Part shown: piece after piece, positions 36,625 to 45,800 of the stretch
Layout of the letters: the number at the start of each line of letters is the position of its first letter
How positions within the stretch are numbered: the first letter of the stretch is position 1
NCBI GenBank assembly: GCA_050944475.1
Contig: JBMNRD010000001.1
Span: 186,001-250,000 of the forward strand
Origin: RGIG5612 sp050944475
GTDB lineage: Bacteria; Bacillota; Clostridia; Lachnospirales; Lachnospiraceae
DNA length: 64,000 bases
Direction: 5' to 3'
Made by a program: the position numbers and the translations under genes
Notes under the pieces: generated by a model
What the model saw: only the letters and a program-made list of their open reading frames with translations
Databases searched by the model: none
Told to the model about the DNA's origin: nothing

Positions 36625-36915
36625 ATGAAAACAACATTCTATCCGACCGGCGTCTGTTCCAGGCGTTTTGACATTGAGATTGAAAACGGGATAATCAAAG
36701 ACATTGCAATTAAAGGAGGCTGCAGCGGCAACCTGAAGGGTATCGCAGCCCTTATAAAAAATAAGCCCGTGCAGGAAATCATTCCCCTGCTCCGGGGCAT
36801 TAAGTGCGGTTATAAAAACACGTCCTGTCCCGACCAGATTTCCCTTGCGCTGGAGGAAGCCCTTAACAATTCTCTGCGGGAAGATGCAGACCGAGATTTT
36901 TCTACAGGTCTATGA
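36625..36915 (+). CDS. TSCPD-domain protein (TIGR03905 type)
   Basis: 96-residue cytoplasmic protein. It has the small TSCPD domain: YPTGVCSRRFDIEIENGIIKDIAIKGGCSGNLKGI, then IKCGYKNTSCPDQISLALEEAL, with the Cys-rich TSCPD box at its end. The domain also occurs in vitamin-B12-dependent ribonucleotide reductases, where its cysteines may bind metal; as a stand-alone protein its role is unknown. The ATG at 36625 is preceded by GAGGAGG. Its last 14 bases overlap the convergent dehydrogenase end. Confidence 0.88.
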   Translation: MKTTFYPTGVCSRRFDIEIENGIIKDIAIKGGCSGNLKGIAALIKNKPVQEIIPLLRGIKCGYKNTSCPDQISLALEEALNNSLREDADRDFSTGL

Positions 36916-38371
36916 TTACTTTCATCGCCTTGTCTTTTTGCTCTTCGATAAGCCTATAGGCCGTTTCATATTCATCAAACGGTACGTGATGCGTCACAAG
37001 CGGCGCCAGTTTTATAAGCCCTTTGTTTGCAAGGTCGATGGCTGTTTCCCAGTCCTCCCTGCGGTACATGGCGGTGCCCAGAACATTCAACTCGTGATCC
37101 TGAACAAATCCCATATTTACGGGATACGGGTCGGCCACCACGCCCATTACGATGACAGTACTGCCCTTGCGTGCAATCTCTATTGCATGATTTAAGGTTT
37201 GACCGTTTCCGATGCATTCAAATATAATGTCCGCTCCGTCCGGACCGAACTCCGTATTTATTGCATCCTTCAAAGGGATTTCCTGCGGATTGTAGGTTGT
37301 TAAGCCGCATAGCCCGGCAATCTCCAGGCGGCAGGCGCTGATTTCAGAAACAAGCACCTTTTCGGCACCCAGAGCGATAAGCGTCTGACCGCATAAATTT
37401 CCAATGGTGCCTCCGCCCATTACGGCCGCTTTCAGGCCGTTGACATCCCCTACCCTTTTCACGGCGTGGACTGCGCAGGCAAGCGGCTCAATCATTGCCC
37501 CGTGATCCGGGTTCATTCCTTGCGGAAGCTTTAGCATCCAGTCGGCCGGACATGCAAAAAACTCGCTTGCCAGCCCCGTTGTCTGGAAACCCCTCACTTT
37601 CAACACCTCGCAGTTGTTGTAAAGCCCGTGGGTGCAAGGGTAGCATTTGCCGCAGACAACTTGAGGCATAACCGTAACCAACTCCCCTGCTTCAAATCCC
37701 GAAACTCCCTCTCCCGCCGCAACGACGGTGGCGGCAATCTCGTGGCCCTGAACCACGGGATATGAAGTATACGGGTGCTTGCCGTGCCACACGTGTATGT
37801 CCGAGCCGCACACACCGATTTTATCGATTTTAATCAAGACCTCACCCGGTCCCGCCTTCGGGGCGGGGACCTCCTGAATGATTATATTTCCCGGTTCCGT
37901 CATCAATGCCTGTTTCATGATATCCCTCCGGTGTCCCGCCGCTATCCGGACACTCCCTCTGCGCTTTTTTCTGCGAAAAATTACAAATTTGCTGAAAATA
38001 TAATTTAAAATGATTGTTACCGCACTGGCTATCAGTTTTATAATCAGGTTGTTTAGCCTAAGAATGTCCACAAAAACCCACAGAATTAAGTTCTCAATGA
38101 GCAAAGATGCAACTCTGGCGAGGGCGAAAAGGACGATTTCTCGCAGAATGGGCTTAAAGCCCCTCGCCTTGCTGTCAAAAACCCATTTGCGGTTGGTCAA
38201 ATAGGCAAATGCCACCGCGGCAGTCCAGGATATGGAATTGGCGGCAACCACCGGCATGTGAATAAATTCCGTCAACGGAACGTAAACTGCGTAGTTAACC
38301 GCCGTGGTCATTCCGCCGAAGAACAGATAAAGTATGTATTCCTTGTATTTATTCCAAAACTTTTTTGCCAT
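36902..38371 (-). CDS. GtrA membrane domain fused in frame to zinc alcohol dehydrogenase
   Basis: One open frame of 489 residues. Residues 1-135 are a complete GtrA-family protein with four TM helices (YILYLFFGGMTTAVNYAVY..., TNRKWVFDS, ILNYIFSKFVIFRRKKR). Residues 152-489 are a complete medium-chain dehydrogenase: catalytic-zinc GVCGSDIHVW and GHE, structural-zinc CGKCYPCTHGLYNNC, and cofactor loop GGGTIG, most like sorbitol/threonine dehydrogenases. Between them lie only about 16 linker residues and no stop. An ATG at 37918 with GGAGGGATATC before it would start the dehydrogenase alone at normal length (338 residues). So it may be a true fusion, a lost stop codon, or two products. Confidence 0.8.
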   Translation of the reverse strand: MAKKFWNKYKEYILYLFFGGMTTAVNYAVYVPLTEFIHMPVVAANSISWTAAVAFAYLTNRKWVFDSKARGFKPILREIVLFALARVASLLIENLILWVFVDILRLNNLIIKLIASAVTIILNYIFSKFVIFRRKKRRGSVRIAAGHRRDIMKQALMTEPGNIIIQEVPAPKAGPGEVLIKIDKIGVCGSDIHVWHGKHPYTSYPVVQGHEIAATVVAAGEGVSGFEAGELVTVMPQVVCGKCYPCTHGLYNNCEVLKVRGFQTTGLASEFFACPADWMLKLPQGMNPDHGAMIEPLACAVHAVKRVGDVNGLKAAVMGGGTIGNLCGQTLIALGAEKVLVSEISACRLEIAGLCGLTTYNPQEIPLKDAINTEFGPDGADIIFECIGNGQTLNHAIEIARKGSTVIVMGVVADPYPVNMGFVQDHELNVLGTAMYRREDWETAIDLANKGLIKLAPLVTHHVPFDEYETAYRLIEEQKDKAMKVIIDL

Positions 38372-38539
38372 TACTTCTTCACAAAATACAATGCATCTGA
38401 AACACTGCCGGGGGTATTGTAGCAGATTACCGCCGCTTTTTCTATCCCGAGCTTGTCCCGAATTTTGCATTCGCCATCCTATGTTTTTCTTTCATCCGGC
38501 AGCCTGCGAAATACGGACTTTCGGCGCTCCGGTATAACA

Positions 38540-38571
38540 ACAACGGCCGCTTCAGGGTCTGGAGCGGCCGG
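38540..38571 (-). terminator. Probable terminator of the 38.6-kb lipoprotein gene
   Basis: 8-bp perfect stem CGGCCGCT/AGCGGCCG (38544-38551 with 38563-38570), followed on the minus strand by GTTGTTGTTAT. The T-rich tail is imperfect. Confidence 0.55.
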
Positions 38572-38645
38572 CTTGGTAGATTGAGCTTCCGAAATATTGC
38601 TGTCTGTATTGGAATTTCAATCAATAACTAAAAATGTAGCGGATT

Positions 38646-39551
38646 TTACGGGAAAACCTTCATGTCATCAATGTACATATACTCTCCGCGGGAGTCGCTG
38701 AAAAGATTCACCGAAACGCTCATCTCCTTCAAGGTGTCAATACCGTAAAAATCAGACAACACGGAAGTGAGGATGCTGATATTTAAGGGTGCTTTACACC
38801 CGGAAGGAACATCCGCATAATAAGCACTGTCAGGAACTTCAATCCCGTTAATGATGAAGCCGGTAGTAGAGACCATGAATTTTTCAAGCCCTTTGTTTTC
38901 TACCAGCAACCGGCATTCAACGGTTTCCTCCTGCTGTGTGGCTTCAATCAAAGTGATTCTTGTCTCCTCATTGTCGGCCAGTACCTGTCCTTCTTCCTGT
39001 ACCGGTGCGCCCGGATCATCCTTCATCGGAACAATCATCCGTGGAAGAGTGTACAAATCTTCCCAGGTGACGTGATTGACAAGAGTCATGTCGATTTCAA
39101 TAGAGGAAATATGTGTGATTTTGACCTTTTCCATTTCATAGCCGGTAAAAGTCATGCGGGCTTGCTCCGTGCTGTGCGGAGCCGGTGATGTATATATGTC
39201 TATAGGGAGAACAATCCCGTTCACTATGATATTGTCTTTTGAAAAACGCAGCTGCAGATCGCTTTTATTTTCGAAAGTACACAGGATTTCCGGATATCCC
39301 TCTACCATTTCCATCCCGTCCACGCTGATTTTCACCATATCGTCTTCATACAACACTCCGGGCTGCACTTGCGCAATGGTAACGACAGACTGAACGGCGT
39401 TGTCCGAACCGTCCGCAGAAAGATCCGGTTGCTCTGAGTTGTTGTCCGGCTGCTCCGGCGGCAGCGAACGGTGACAGGCAGAAAAAAGAAAAAGAAAAAG
39501 AAAAATCGTTGCGATTAAAAAAACTCTTTTTCGGAAAATTAATTGTTTCAT
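38646..39551 (-). CDS. Lipoprotein of unknown function
   Basis: 301 residues. Signal peptide with lipobox (LFLFSAC) and a short polar linker (Pro/Asn/Asp/Ser), then a mostly beta protein with two similar halves, each with a conserved segment about an internal methionine/aliphatic strand: CTFENKSDLQLRFSKDNIIVNGIVLP in the first and CRLLVENKGLEKFMVSTTGFIINGIEVP in the second. That internal duplication (NxxxNGIxxP) suggests two beta-sandwich domains. No family recognised. AAGGAGAAAACG precedes the ATG. Confidence 0.75.
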   Translation of the reverse strand: MKQLIFRKRVFLIATIFLFLFLFSACHRSLPPEQPDNNSEQPDLSADGSDNAVQSVVTIAQVQPGVLYEDDMVKISVDGMEMVEGYPEILCTFENKSDLQLRFSKDNIIVNGIVLPIDIYTSPAPHSTEQARMTFTGYEMEKVKITHISSIEIDMTLVNHVTWEDLYTLPRMIVPMKDDPGAPVQEEGQVLADNEETRITLIEATQQEETVECRLLVENKGLEKFMVSTTGFIINGIEVPDSAYYADVPSGCKAPLNISILTSVLSDFYGIDTLKEMSVSVNLFSDSRGEYMYIDDMKVFP

Positions 39552-39763
39552 CGTTTTCTCCTTGTTGTCAATTTGTATTTGCGGCTTCTAAACCGAACTG
39601 AATAGTGCATAAAAACTGTTTTTACAATATGAATTTCTTAAAACACATAACCTCCTCTGTCTGTGTCCGGGAAGATTCTGCTCCTGTTTTTTTCAAAAGT
39701 CAATACCCTAAAATATATAACTTCCGGCCGGTCACGAAACACCTTAAATTCGAATATAAAGAC

Positions 39764-39800
39764 AAAAAATACCCCTCACTGTCGTTGGGCGGTGAGGGGT
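39764..39800 (-). terminator. Terminator of the poly-Asp lipoprotein gene
   Basis: 9-bp stem ACCCCTCAC/GTGAGGGGT (39771-39779 with 39792-39800) followed on the minus strand by ATTTTTTG, 37 bases past the stop codon. Confidence 0.88.
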
Positions 39801-39836
39801 GTGTTCCCGTTCTATAAACCGGAATTTGTCTTGATA

Positions 39837-40676
<840 letters not shown>

Positions 40677-40722
40677 AATTCATTCTCCTTTTGGTTTTTA
40701 ATTTATTTCTCCTTATGTATAA

Positions 40723-40754
40723 AGATTACGGAAGCTTTTTCGGAAAACCGGGGT
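40723..40754 (-). promoter_or_regulatory. SigI-type promoter motif, proximal copy before the poly-Asp lipoprotein
   Basis: On the minus strand ACCCCGGTTTT (40744-40754), 12 bases, CCGTAATCT (40723-40731); 47 bases before the ATG. Confidence 0.75.
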
Positions 40755-40804
40755 CACTGAGTTAATTTTATGAATTTTTGATTTTCCTGTCTCTTCCTTT
40801 GCAT

Positions 40805-40836
40805 AGAATACGGAGATACAAAGATAAAACCGGGGT
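40805..40836 (-). promoter_or_regulatory. SigI-type promoter motif, distal copy before the poly-Asp lipoprotein
   Basis: On the minus strand ACCCCGGTTTT (40826-40836), 12 bases, CCGTATTCT (40805-40813). Same spacing as the other two copies. Confidence 0.75.
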
Positions 40837-40852
40837 GGAAAATGTTTTTCCG

Positions 40853-40886
40853 GAAAAAATATGGCAGGAATGCATGTCCTCCTGCC
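40853..40886 (-). terminator. Terminator of the sigI-rsgI operon
   Basis: 7-bp stem GGCAGGA/TCCTGCC (40863-40869 with 40880-40886) followed on the minus strand by ATATTTTTT. It isolates rsgI from the lipoprotein gene, which then has its own promoters. Confidence 0.85.
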
Positions 40887-40911
40887 GTATCGTTCAGTCA
40901 CTTTCTTTCGC

Positions 40912-41847
40912 TTAATCTTCTATGTCATCATCGTCGTCATCGTCGTCATCTTCATCACCGTCATCATCACCATCATCGCCATCATCGTCATCATCGTCAT
41001 CATCGTTGTCGTTGTCGTCGTCGTTGTCGTTGTCATCATCATTGCCGTCATTGTCTACATCGTCGTTGTCATCACCGTCGTCATCGTCATCATCGCGATC
41101 GTCGTCATCATCATCGTCATCGCCATCATCGTCGTCATCGTCGCCATCGTTGTCATCATCATCACGATCGTCGTCGCTATCGTCATCGTCCGAATCACCG
41201 CTGTAATGATGGCTGTCGCTGTCGCCATCGACATTATCACCGGGGCTGATAGTAATAATTATCTTGTTTTCGTTCTTAGAGGTGACCTCGATATCCACAT
41301 CAATCCTATTCGTAAGATGTTCATTCAAATGCTTGTCCAGCGACTCTCTGCGGGATATGACCCATTCATTACTGTCCGCATCCAGGGTAAGTGTAATCTT
41401 GCCGCCTTCATGCAGGAAACCCAGCTCAATGGCACGGTCAACCAACTCGTTAAGGACAAGGTTAAGATTCTTCTTCCTGTAGCTGTAATTCTCTATCAGT
41501 GTGCCGCCGTCGGCATTGGTTCCGTCAAGACCTACCACTACATCTTTCTTATTAACATCAATCCGCACTTCCGGGTTGATGGTCAAATACACCGAAGCGA
41601 CCGGTCTGTTTGCTATTATCAGGGATGGAATCAGAACCAGCAGCACGCAAGCCGCTACGGCTGCTGCAGAATAGAGCCATCGAAGATTTCGTTTTAATGC
41701 AGGCCCGTTTTCGGGAACAACCACTTCCACGACATCTGTCACCGTTTGCCCGACCTCGTAATTCATATTGGCGACCTTCGAAAACTTGCCGCTTTCGTCA
41801 AGCACCACCGCGTAGCCCGGATGACATTCCATAACTATTTTCTTCAT
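40912..41847 (-). CDS. rsgI: Anti-sigma-I factor RsgI with poly-aspartate ectodomain
   Basis: 311 residues. Residues 1-50 are the cytoplasmic RsgI N-terminal domain (GYAVVLDESGKFSKVANMNYEVGQTV) that holds SigI. TM helix about 57-80. Residues about 84-205 form the extracytoplasmic juxtamembrane domain with the NPE motif (Asn91-Pro92, ASVYLTINPEVRIDV) of self-cleaving RsgI proteins. Residues about 207-311 are about 80% Asp with scattered Gly, Asn, Ser, Arg. In Bacillus subtilis RsgI the ectodomain tail is disordered and needed for cell-wall sensing; in Clostridium thermocellum it is a carbohydrate-binding module. Here a polyanionic tail takes that place. Starts inside the sigI stop (ATGA). Confidence 0.9.
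   Translation of the reverse strand: MKKIVMECHPGYAVVLDESGKFSKVANMNYEVGQTVTDVVEVVVPENGPALKRNLRWLYSAAAVAACVLLVLIPSLIIANRPVASVYLTINPEVRIDVNKKDVVVGLDGTNADGGTLIENYSYRKKNLNLVLNELVDRAIELGFLHEGGKITLTLDADSNEWVISRRESLDKHLNEHLTNRIDVDIEVTSKNENKIIITISPGDNVDGDSDSHHYSGDSDDDDSDDDRDDDDNDGDDDDDDGDDDDDDDDRDDDDDDGDDNDDVDNDGNDDDNDNDDDNDNDDDDDDDDGDDGDDDGDEDDDDDDDDDIED
40921..41210. repeat. Asp-codon microsatellite in rsgI
   Basis: About 290 bases of GAC/GAT triplets with occasional GGC/AAC, coding the acidic tail. It is compositionally distinct from flanking DNA. Confidence 0.88.
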
Positions 41848-42575
41848 CCGACTCCACCCTCCTTTCTGCTTAAAATTCTTCCAAGGTGCCCTCTAATAAT
41901 TTCATATCCGTTCGTCTGAATCAGAAGCATCGTCAAAATATACTTTCTGTGTCGTTCCAGCGTCTTGCGTTCGGCGCCGGAGCCGCGCACAAGCTGTAAC
42001 AGAGGCAGCTTCTTTGTTCGCAGCAGTTCATCCAGCAATTTCGGATTTTCTATGGCATAACGGATGGCAGCGACACAGGCATTCAATGTTCGCTCCTGCT
42101 TCGGGCAGTTGTCTGCCACGTCCGAAAAATTGACGCCGAAATCCCGCATAACGGCGGACAATTCTTCTATCTCCTTACGAGTGGCGTCACGGGTCGCATT
42201 TTCCTCAAAAACATCTCTTTCATCCGCAAGGGTATCAAGCAACGTGCGGTCATCGTCCTCGCCGCTTTCCTCATATAGTGAAAGATGTCCTCTATGACGT
42301 GCCTCCTTACGACTGTAGTCAATAAGCCGACTGCGAATCAGCATGCCGGCATAAGGAAGAAAGGCTCCCCGGTCTTTTTCATATCCCATAATGGCCTCGT
42401 AAAAAGCCATCATTGCTATGGAATGCTCATCGTCCTGATCGGTACACGCTCTTGACATGTACTTGCTCGCTTCCGAACAGATGAAAGGAATATATGCTCG
42501 GATCAGATCGTCCGCACTATCGGAATTTTTCTTTGCCGCGTAAACAGCATCGACAATCTGATGTTCATTGGGCAT
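41844..42575 (-). CDS. sigI: RNA polymerase sigma factor SigI
   Basis: 243 residues. Region 2 is recognisable by DDLIRAYIPFICSEASKY, DDEHSIAMMAFYEAIMGYEKDRGAFLPYAGMLIRSRLIDYSRKEARH, the SigI-type sigma-2 pattern. The C-terminal part (LLRTKKLPLLQLVRGSGAERKTLERHRKYILTMLLI) is the SigI-specific DNA-binding region in place of a normal region 4. The ATG at 42575 has AAAGGGGGG upstream; the earlier in-frame codons would lie inside the promoter. A copy of the SigI-type motif ends 22 bases before the start, so the operon is probably autoregulated, as known for sigI operons. Confidence 0.92.
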   Translation of the reverse strand: MPNEHQIVDAVYAAKKNSDSADDLIRAYIPFICSEASKYMSRACTDQDDEHSIAMMAFYEAIMGYEKDRGAFLPYAGMLIRSRLIDYSRKEARHRGHLSLYEESGEDDDRTLLDTLADERDVFEENATRDATRKEIEELSAVMRDFGVNFSDVADNCPKQERTLNACVAAIRYAIENPKLLDELLRTKKLPLLQLVRGSGAERKTLERHRKYILTMLLIQTNGYEIIRGHLGRILSRKEGGVG

Positions 42576-42596
42576 AATATCCCCCCTTTCGATTAT

Positions 42597-42628
42597 AGAA
42601 TACGGGCACACCCTCTGAAAATCGGGGT
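42597..42628 (-). promoter_or_regulatory. SigI-type promoter motif before sigI, overlapped by a hairpin
   Basis: On the minus strand ACCCCGATTTT (42618-42628), 12 bases, CCGTATTCT (42597-42605). A 9-bp inverted repeat GGCACACCC/GGGTGTGCC (42605-42613 with 42625-42633) overlaps the motif; it may also end the DUF3048 transcript. Confidence 0.78.
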
Positions 42629-42706
42629 GTGCCGACAATTTAATATTGCTTTTCCTGCACCTTTTCAGGCTTTTCTCTCAAGGAAATTCCTTTTATTTCC
42701 CTATCT

Positions 42707-43804
42707 CTATTCGTAATAAAGTGAATCGTCGTAGCACAATGTGATGTAAGACTTGCCGCGGTTAATGGAAAGCTCCTTCCCGTCCAATTCAAAGAACTTC
42801 AGGCGGGAATACTCATCCACCTTGGACCAGGTGATTTCATGGATTTTCCCGCCGGAAATGTAATGTCCCACGGCACCGTCTCCGCCATTCCAGTTAATGC
42901 CCTTATGGACACCGTCCGGCCGGATCCAGATATCTGTCTCCAAGATAAACAAATTTGTAAAGGACATCTGCTCACCGGTTTTTCCGTCGCATTGCGGTTC
43001 GCCGTAATTGGTCTTGTAATATTTTTTCTCTTTTTCATTGTACTCAAAAGAACTCCACTGACCGCCGAAATCAACCTTGACATAGGTGCATTTCTCGCCT
43101 TCAGGGGCAATATTTTCGAGTCCCTTATTAAATTTAAAAGCAGGACCCGCAAGCTTGGGGTCAATATCCAGACGATAGCCTTCACTTTTCATAGTTTCTG
43201 CGAAAAGGGGTCCCTCAAAGACGGACGTGTGCTCAATGTTATATCCCTGATTCAGTCTTTCCCTGTCTCTTGTGAAGAAATGACCGAAAGCATCCCCGTC
43301 GAATGCGTCCATGTCAAGCTCGTTATAATAATCAATCATGCTCGGGTCGCGCCCCCAGTGAACATAAAAAGCATCGAAGCCCAGAGCGAGCGGCGGGAAA
43401 TAATATCTGTAGCTTCTTACGGAACAGATGTCGGGCAGATTCACACAGTCGGAGTAGACGGCAAGGAGCCTGGTAAGGGTCCCCTCCACCAAGGTCTCAA
43501 ACACCACCTCCGCTTCCACAACGCCATATTGCGGCATTGCTTCGGCCACGTTATTGATTGCGACCGCCACCGGACGCTTGCCCACCGCCTCATCCGGCAG
43601 GTCATAAAGACCCGTCAGCGGATCCATGTTTCCGGGGTGCTCGGTCTCTGCGGTCGTGGTTTGAGTTTCCTTTGTCGTGGCCTCCGTGGGTTCCGAGGTG
43701 CCGGCAAAGGTTTCTATATCGAGTTCGCTTTCTTTCTTATCGCAGCCTGTAAGAAGCGATGCCCCCAGCATCCCGCAAAGAACAAAAATAATGACTCTTT
43801 TCAT
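42707..43804 (-). CDS. DUF3048 (YerB-like) lipoprotein
   Basis: 365 residues. Lipobox ASLLTGC, a Thr/Glu linker (about 25-55), then the DUF3048 domain: PLTGLYDLPDEAVGKRPVAVAINN, QYGVVEAEVVFETLVEGTLTRLLAVY and ICSVRSYRYYFPPLALGFDAFYVHWG, with the C-terminal subdomain ending WSKVDEYSRLKFFELDGKELSINRGKSYI. The family is widespread in Bacillota lipoproteins; function is not established. The ATG at 43804 has AGGAAGGTG upstream. It lies 13 bases after the SGNH hydrolase gene on the same strand. Confidence 0.9.
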   Translation of the reverse strand: MKRVIIFVLCGMLGASLLTGCDKKESELDIETFAGTSEPTEATTKETQTTTAETEHPGNMDPLTGLYDLPDEAVGKRPVAVAINNVAEAMPQYGVVEAEVVFETLVEGTLTRLLAVYSDCVNLPDICSVRSYRYYFPPLALGFDAFYVHWGRDPSMIDYYNELDMDAFDGDAFGHFFTRDRERLNQGYNIEHTSVFEGPLFAETMKSEGYRLDIDPKLAGPAFKFNKGLENIAPEGEKCTYVKVDFGGQWSSFEYNEKEKKYYKTNYGEPQCDGKTGEQMSFTNLFILETDIWIRPDGVHKGINWNGGDGAVGHYISGGKIHEITWSKVDEYSRLKFFELDGKELSINRGKSYITLCYDDSLYYE

Positions 43805-43817
43805 TTTGTGCACCTTC

Positions 43818-44543
43818 CTATTCATAAATATATTTTTCTATTTCCTTTGCCCAAACGTCATATCCGTCAGGATAATCCGGATGGACTCCGTCCGCAGACA
43901 GCTCAGGATTCAGCTGTCCGTCCTTTACATACAGAGAATACAAATCCACATATTGCATGCCCCGGTCAAGGGCGAGCTGCTCTATCTGCAAATTAATCTC
44001 CGCAATCTGAACATTGGGACATACACGATTCTCGTAGTATGCCGCAATCGGCAGAATCGACTGCACATAAATCCGGGCATCCGGCACCGCTATGGCAAGC
44101 TTGTCCAGCACGGCCGCATATTGTTCAAGGCACTGCTCCGGACTTTCCTTCTCTATCAGACAGTTAATGCCGCTCATGACAAAAACCTTTTCCGGACTGA
44201 CTGCCGAAACCATTGATATGCGCTCCGAAAGCAGCGACAGGTTCTCCCCTCCGAAGCCTAAGTTTGCTATTTTCTTATCAGGGAAATAATCCCTGAAATC
44301 ACTGTTTTTCGTGATGGAATCGCCAAAGAAGACAATATCCGCATCGTAATCGGCCTTCCGCAGGAAATTATCCCAGGCCGATACCGCGATCCTGGTATCG
44401 GTCCAATATTCTCCCTCCCTGATTCCAAGTTTTACAAGGGCCTTATTGTGATAGTTTCCATGAAAAAATACTGCAAGGAACCCGGCTATCGCCAATATGG
44501 CGACCACGGAAACGATTACGGCATAAGCCTTCAGCTTTTTCAT
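43818..44543 (-). CDS. SGNH/GDSL-family hydrolase, membrane-anchored
   Basis: About 241 residues. N-terminal signal anchor (about 7-28), then an SGNH fold with block I GDSITKN (nucleophile Ser), block II Gly in GFGGENL, block III Asn in MSGINCL and block V DGVHP (Asp and His of the triad). Such enzymes deacylate sugars, lipids or peptidoglycan; the substrate is not readable. Start: the ATG at 44543 with AAAGGG upstream is preferred; an in-frame ATG at 44564 is also possible. It pairs with the DUF3048 gene, suggesting a cell-envelope role. Confidence 0.85.
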   Translation of the reverse strand: MKKLKAYAVIVSVVAILAIAGFLAVFFHGNYHNKALVKLGIREGEYWTDTRIAVSAWDNFLRKADYDADIVFFGDSITKNSDFRDYFPDKKIANLGFGGENLSLLSERISMVSAVSPEKVFVMSGINCLIEKESPEQCLEQYAAVLDKLAIAVPDARIYVQSILPIAAYYENRVCPNVQIAEINLQIEQLALDRGMQYVDLYSLYVKDGQLNPELSADGVHPDYPDGYDVWAKEIEKYIYE

Positions 44544-44648
44544 AGGTTTATCCCTTTCCCTCATTCTCCCCGGCCTTCTTAATAATTATCCGACATGCAA
44601 TTGCCGGAACCCTGCCGGCTGCATCCGGAAGCCCCGTCGACCAAACTC

Positions 44649-45755
44649 CTATTCAAAATCAAACTTGTAAGGCAGATTTTTTGCGTTTCTTACCTCAATC
44701 ATGTCTTTCTGAACCGCGGCGCTTAAGGGCACTCCCTTGTCCTTGCGCTCAAGCCGAGCAAGGTATTCCTTCTCACCGGCTGTGTAAATCCGCTCCTGCC
44801 CCGGCGCTTTCTTCGATGCCCTCAAGGCGCGGCAAATGTCACCGGCGGTTTTCTTAAAAGTTTCCAGCCCCATAAAAGCCTCGGGATCAATTACGAAGAA
44901 GAAATGTCCCAAGCGATACATCTGCGGATTTCCGTTATCGTCAACCCCTGAAAGCGCCTTCATGAACCCGCCGCCTGTCAATGCCGCAGAAAGAATCTCC
45001 ACAACCGCCGCATAACCGTAGCCTTTGTAGCCGGCTGTCTCCTCGCCCACACCGCCTAAGGGAGCAAGGGCTGCCGTGCCGTCAACGAGAGCCTTAAGTA
45101 TGGCCTCGCTGTCTGTCATTACCGAACCGTCCTGTGCAATTACCGCACCTGCCGGCGTCTTCCGCCCTCCTTTTGCATAAAACTCAATCTTGCCCCTCTG
45201 CATAATTGAGGTGGCGCAATCCAGACTGAAAGGGAAATCCTCATCAGTAGGCAGGGAAAATGCCAGAGGGTTGGTTCCCATCATATTTTCAACCCCGAAA
45301 GTGGGGGCAATTGACGGCCTTGCGTTAGTTCCCGTGATGCCGATAAGCCCGGCATTCGATGCCATATCCGTCCAGTATCCGGCAATGCCGTAATGAGTGG
45401 AATTGCGGACGGCGCCGCCTGCCATTCCGTTCGCCTTGGCTTTCTCAATAAGCAGCTCCATCATTCTATAACTGGCCACCATGCCCATTCCGTCATGAGC
45501 ATCCATTACAACGGTGGCGGGGGTTTCCTTGATAATTTCAATATCGGTCCGGGCAAGCAATGTTCCCTTCACAATCCTGTCTATATAGATTGACTTGAAG
45601 CGGTTGCAGCCGTGGCTTTCGATACCCCTTCTGTCGCTTTCGAGGAGCACATCGGCACAAATTTTCGCATCCTCTTCGGGCACTCCGTACGCCGCAAATG
45701 CATCAATCATAAAATTATTCATTATCTCCCATGAGATATACGGTCTGTTTTCCAT
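44649..45755 (-). CDS. Malate/L-lactate dehydrogenase-family oxidoreductase (Ldh_2 type)
   Basis: 368 residues, NAD(P)-dependent. The YlbC/YiaK/malate-type family signature is visible: VLLESDRRGIESHGCNRF, NSTHYGIAGYWTDMA (catalytic His), TNARPSIAPTFGVENMMGTNPLAFSLP and DCATSIMQRGKIEFYA. Substrates in the family include malate, L-lactate, ureidoglycolate and diketogulonate, so the exact one is not assigned. AGGAGGGGAGT precedes the ATG. It lies 46 bases after the phosphoglucose isomerase gene, likely one transcript. Confidence 0.88.
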   Translation of the reverse strand: MENRPYISWEIMNNFMIDAFAAYGVPEEDAKICADVLLESDRRGIESHGCNRFKSIYIDRIVKGTLLARTDIEIIKETPATVVMDAHDGMGMVASYRMMELLIEKAKANGMAGGAVRNSTHYGIAGYWTDMASNAGLIGITGTNARPSIAPTFGVENMMGTNPLAFSLPTDEDFPFSLDCATSIMQRGKIEFYAKGGRKTPAGAVIAQDGSVMTDSEAILKALVDGTAALAPLGGVGEETAGYKGYGYAAVVEILSAALTGGGFMKALSGVDDNGNPQMYRLGHFFFVIDPEAFMGLETFKKTAGDICRALRASKKAPGQERIYTAGEKEYLARLERKDKGVPLSAAVQKDMIEVRNAKNLPYKFDFE

Positions 45756-45800
45756 GACTCCCCTCCTGTTGAATTTTGATATCCGAAAAGCCCGGCTTTT

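Noticed and set aside
40861..41697. 278-codon plus-strand ORF opposite rsgI
   Set aside because: Same antisense effect of the Asp-codon repeat; RsgI domains are clear on the minus strand.
42839..43996. 385-codon plus-strand ORF opposite the DUF3048 gene
   Set aside because: Runs over two real minus-strand genes and has no motif of its own.
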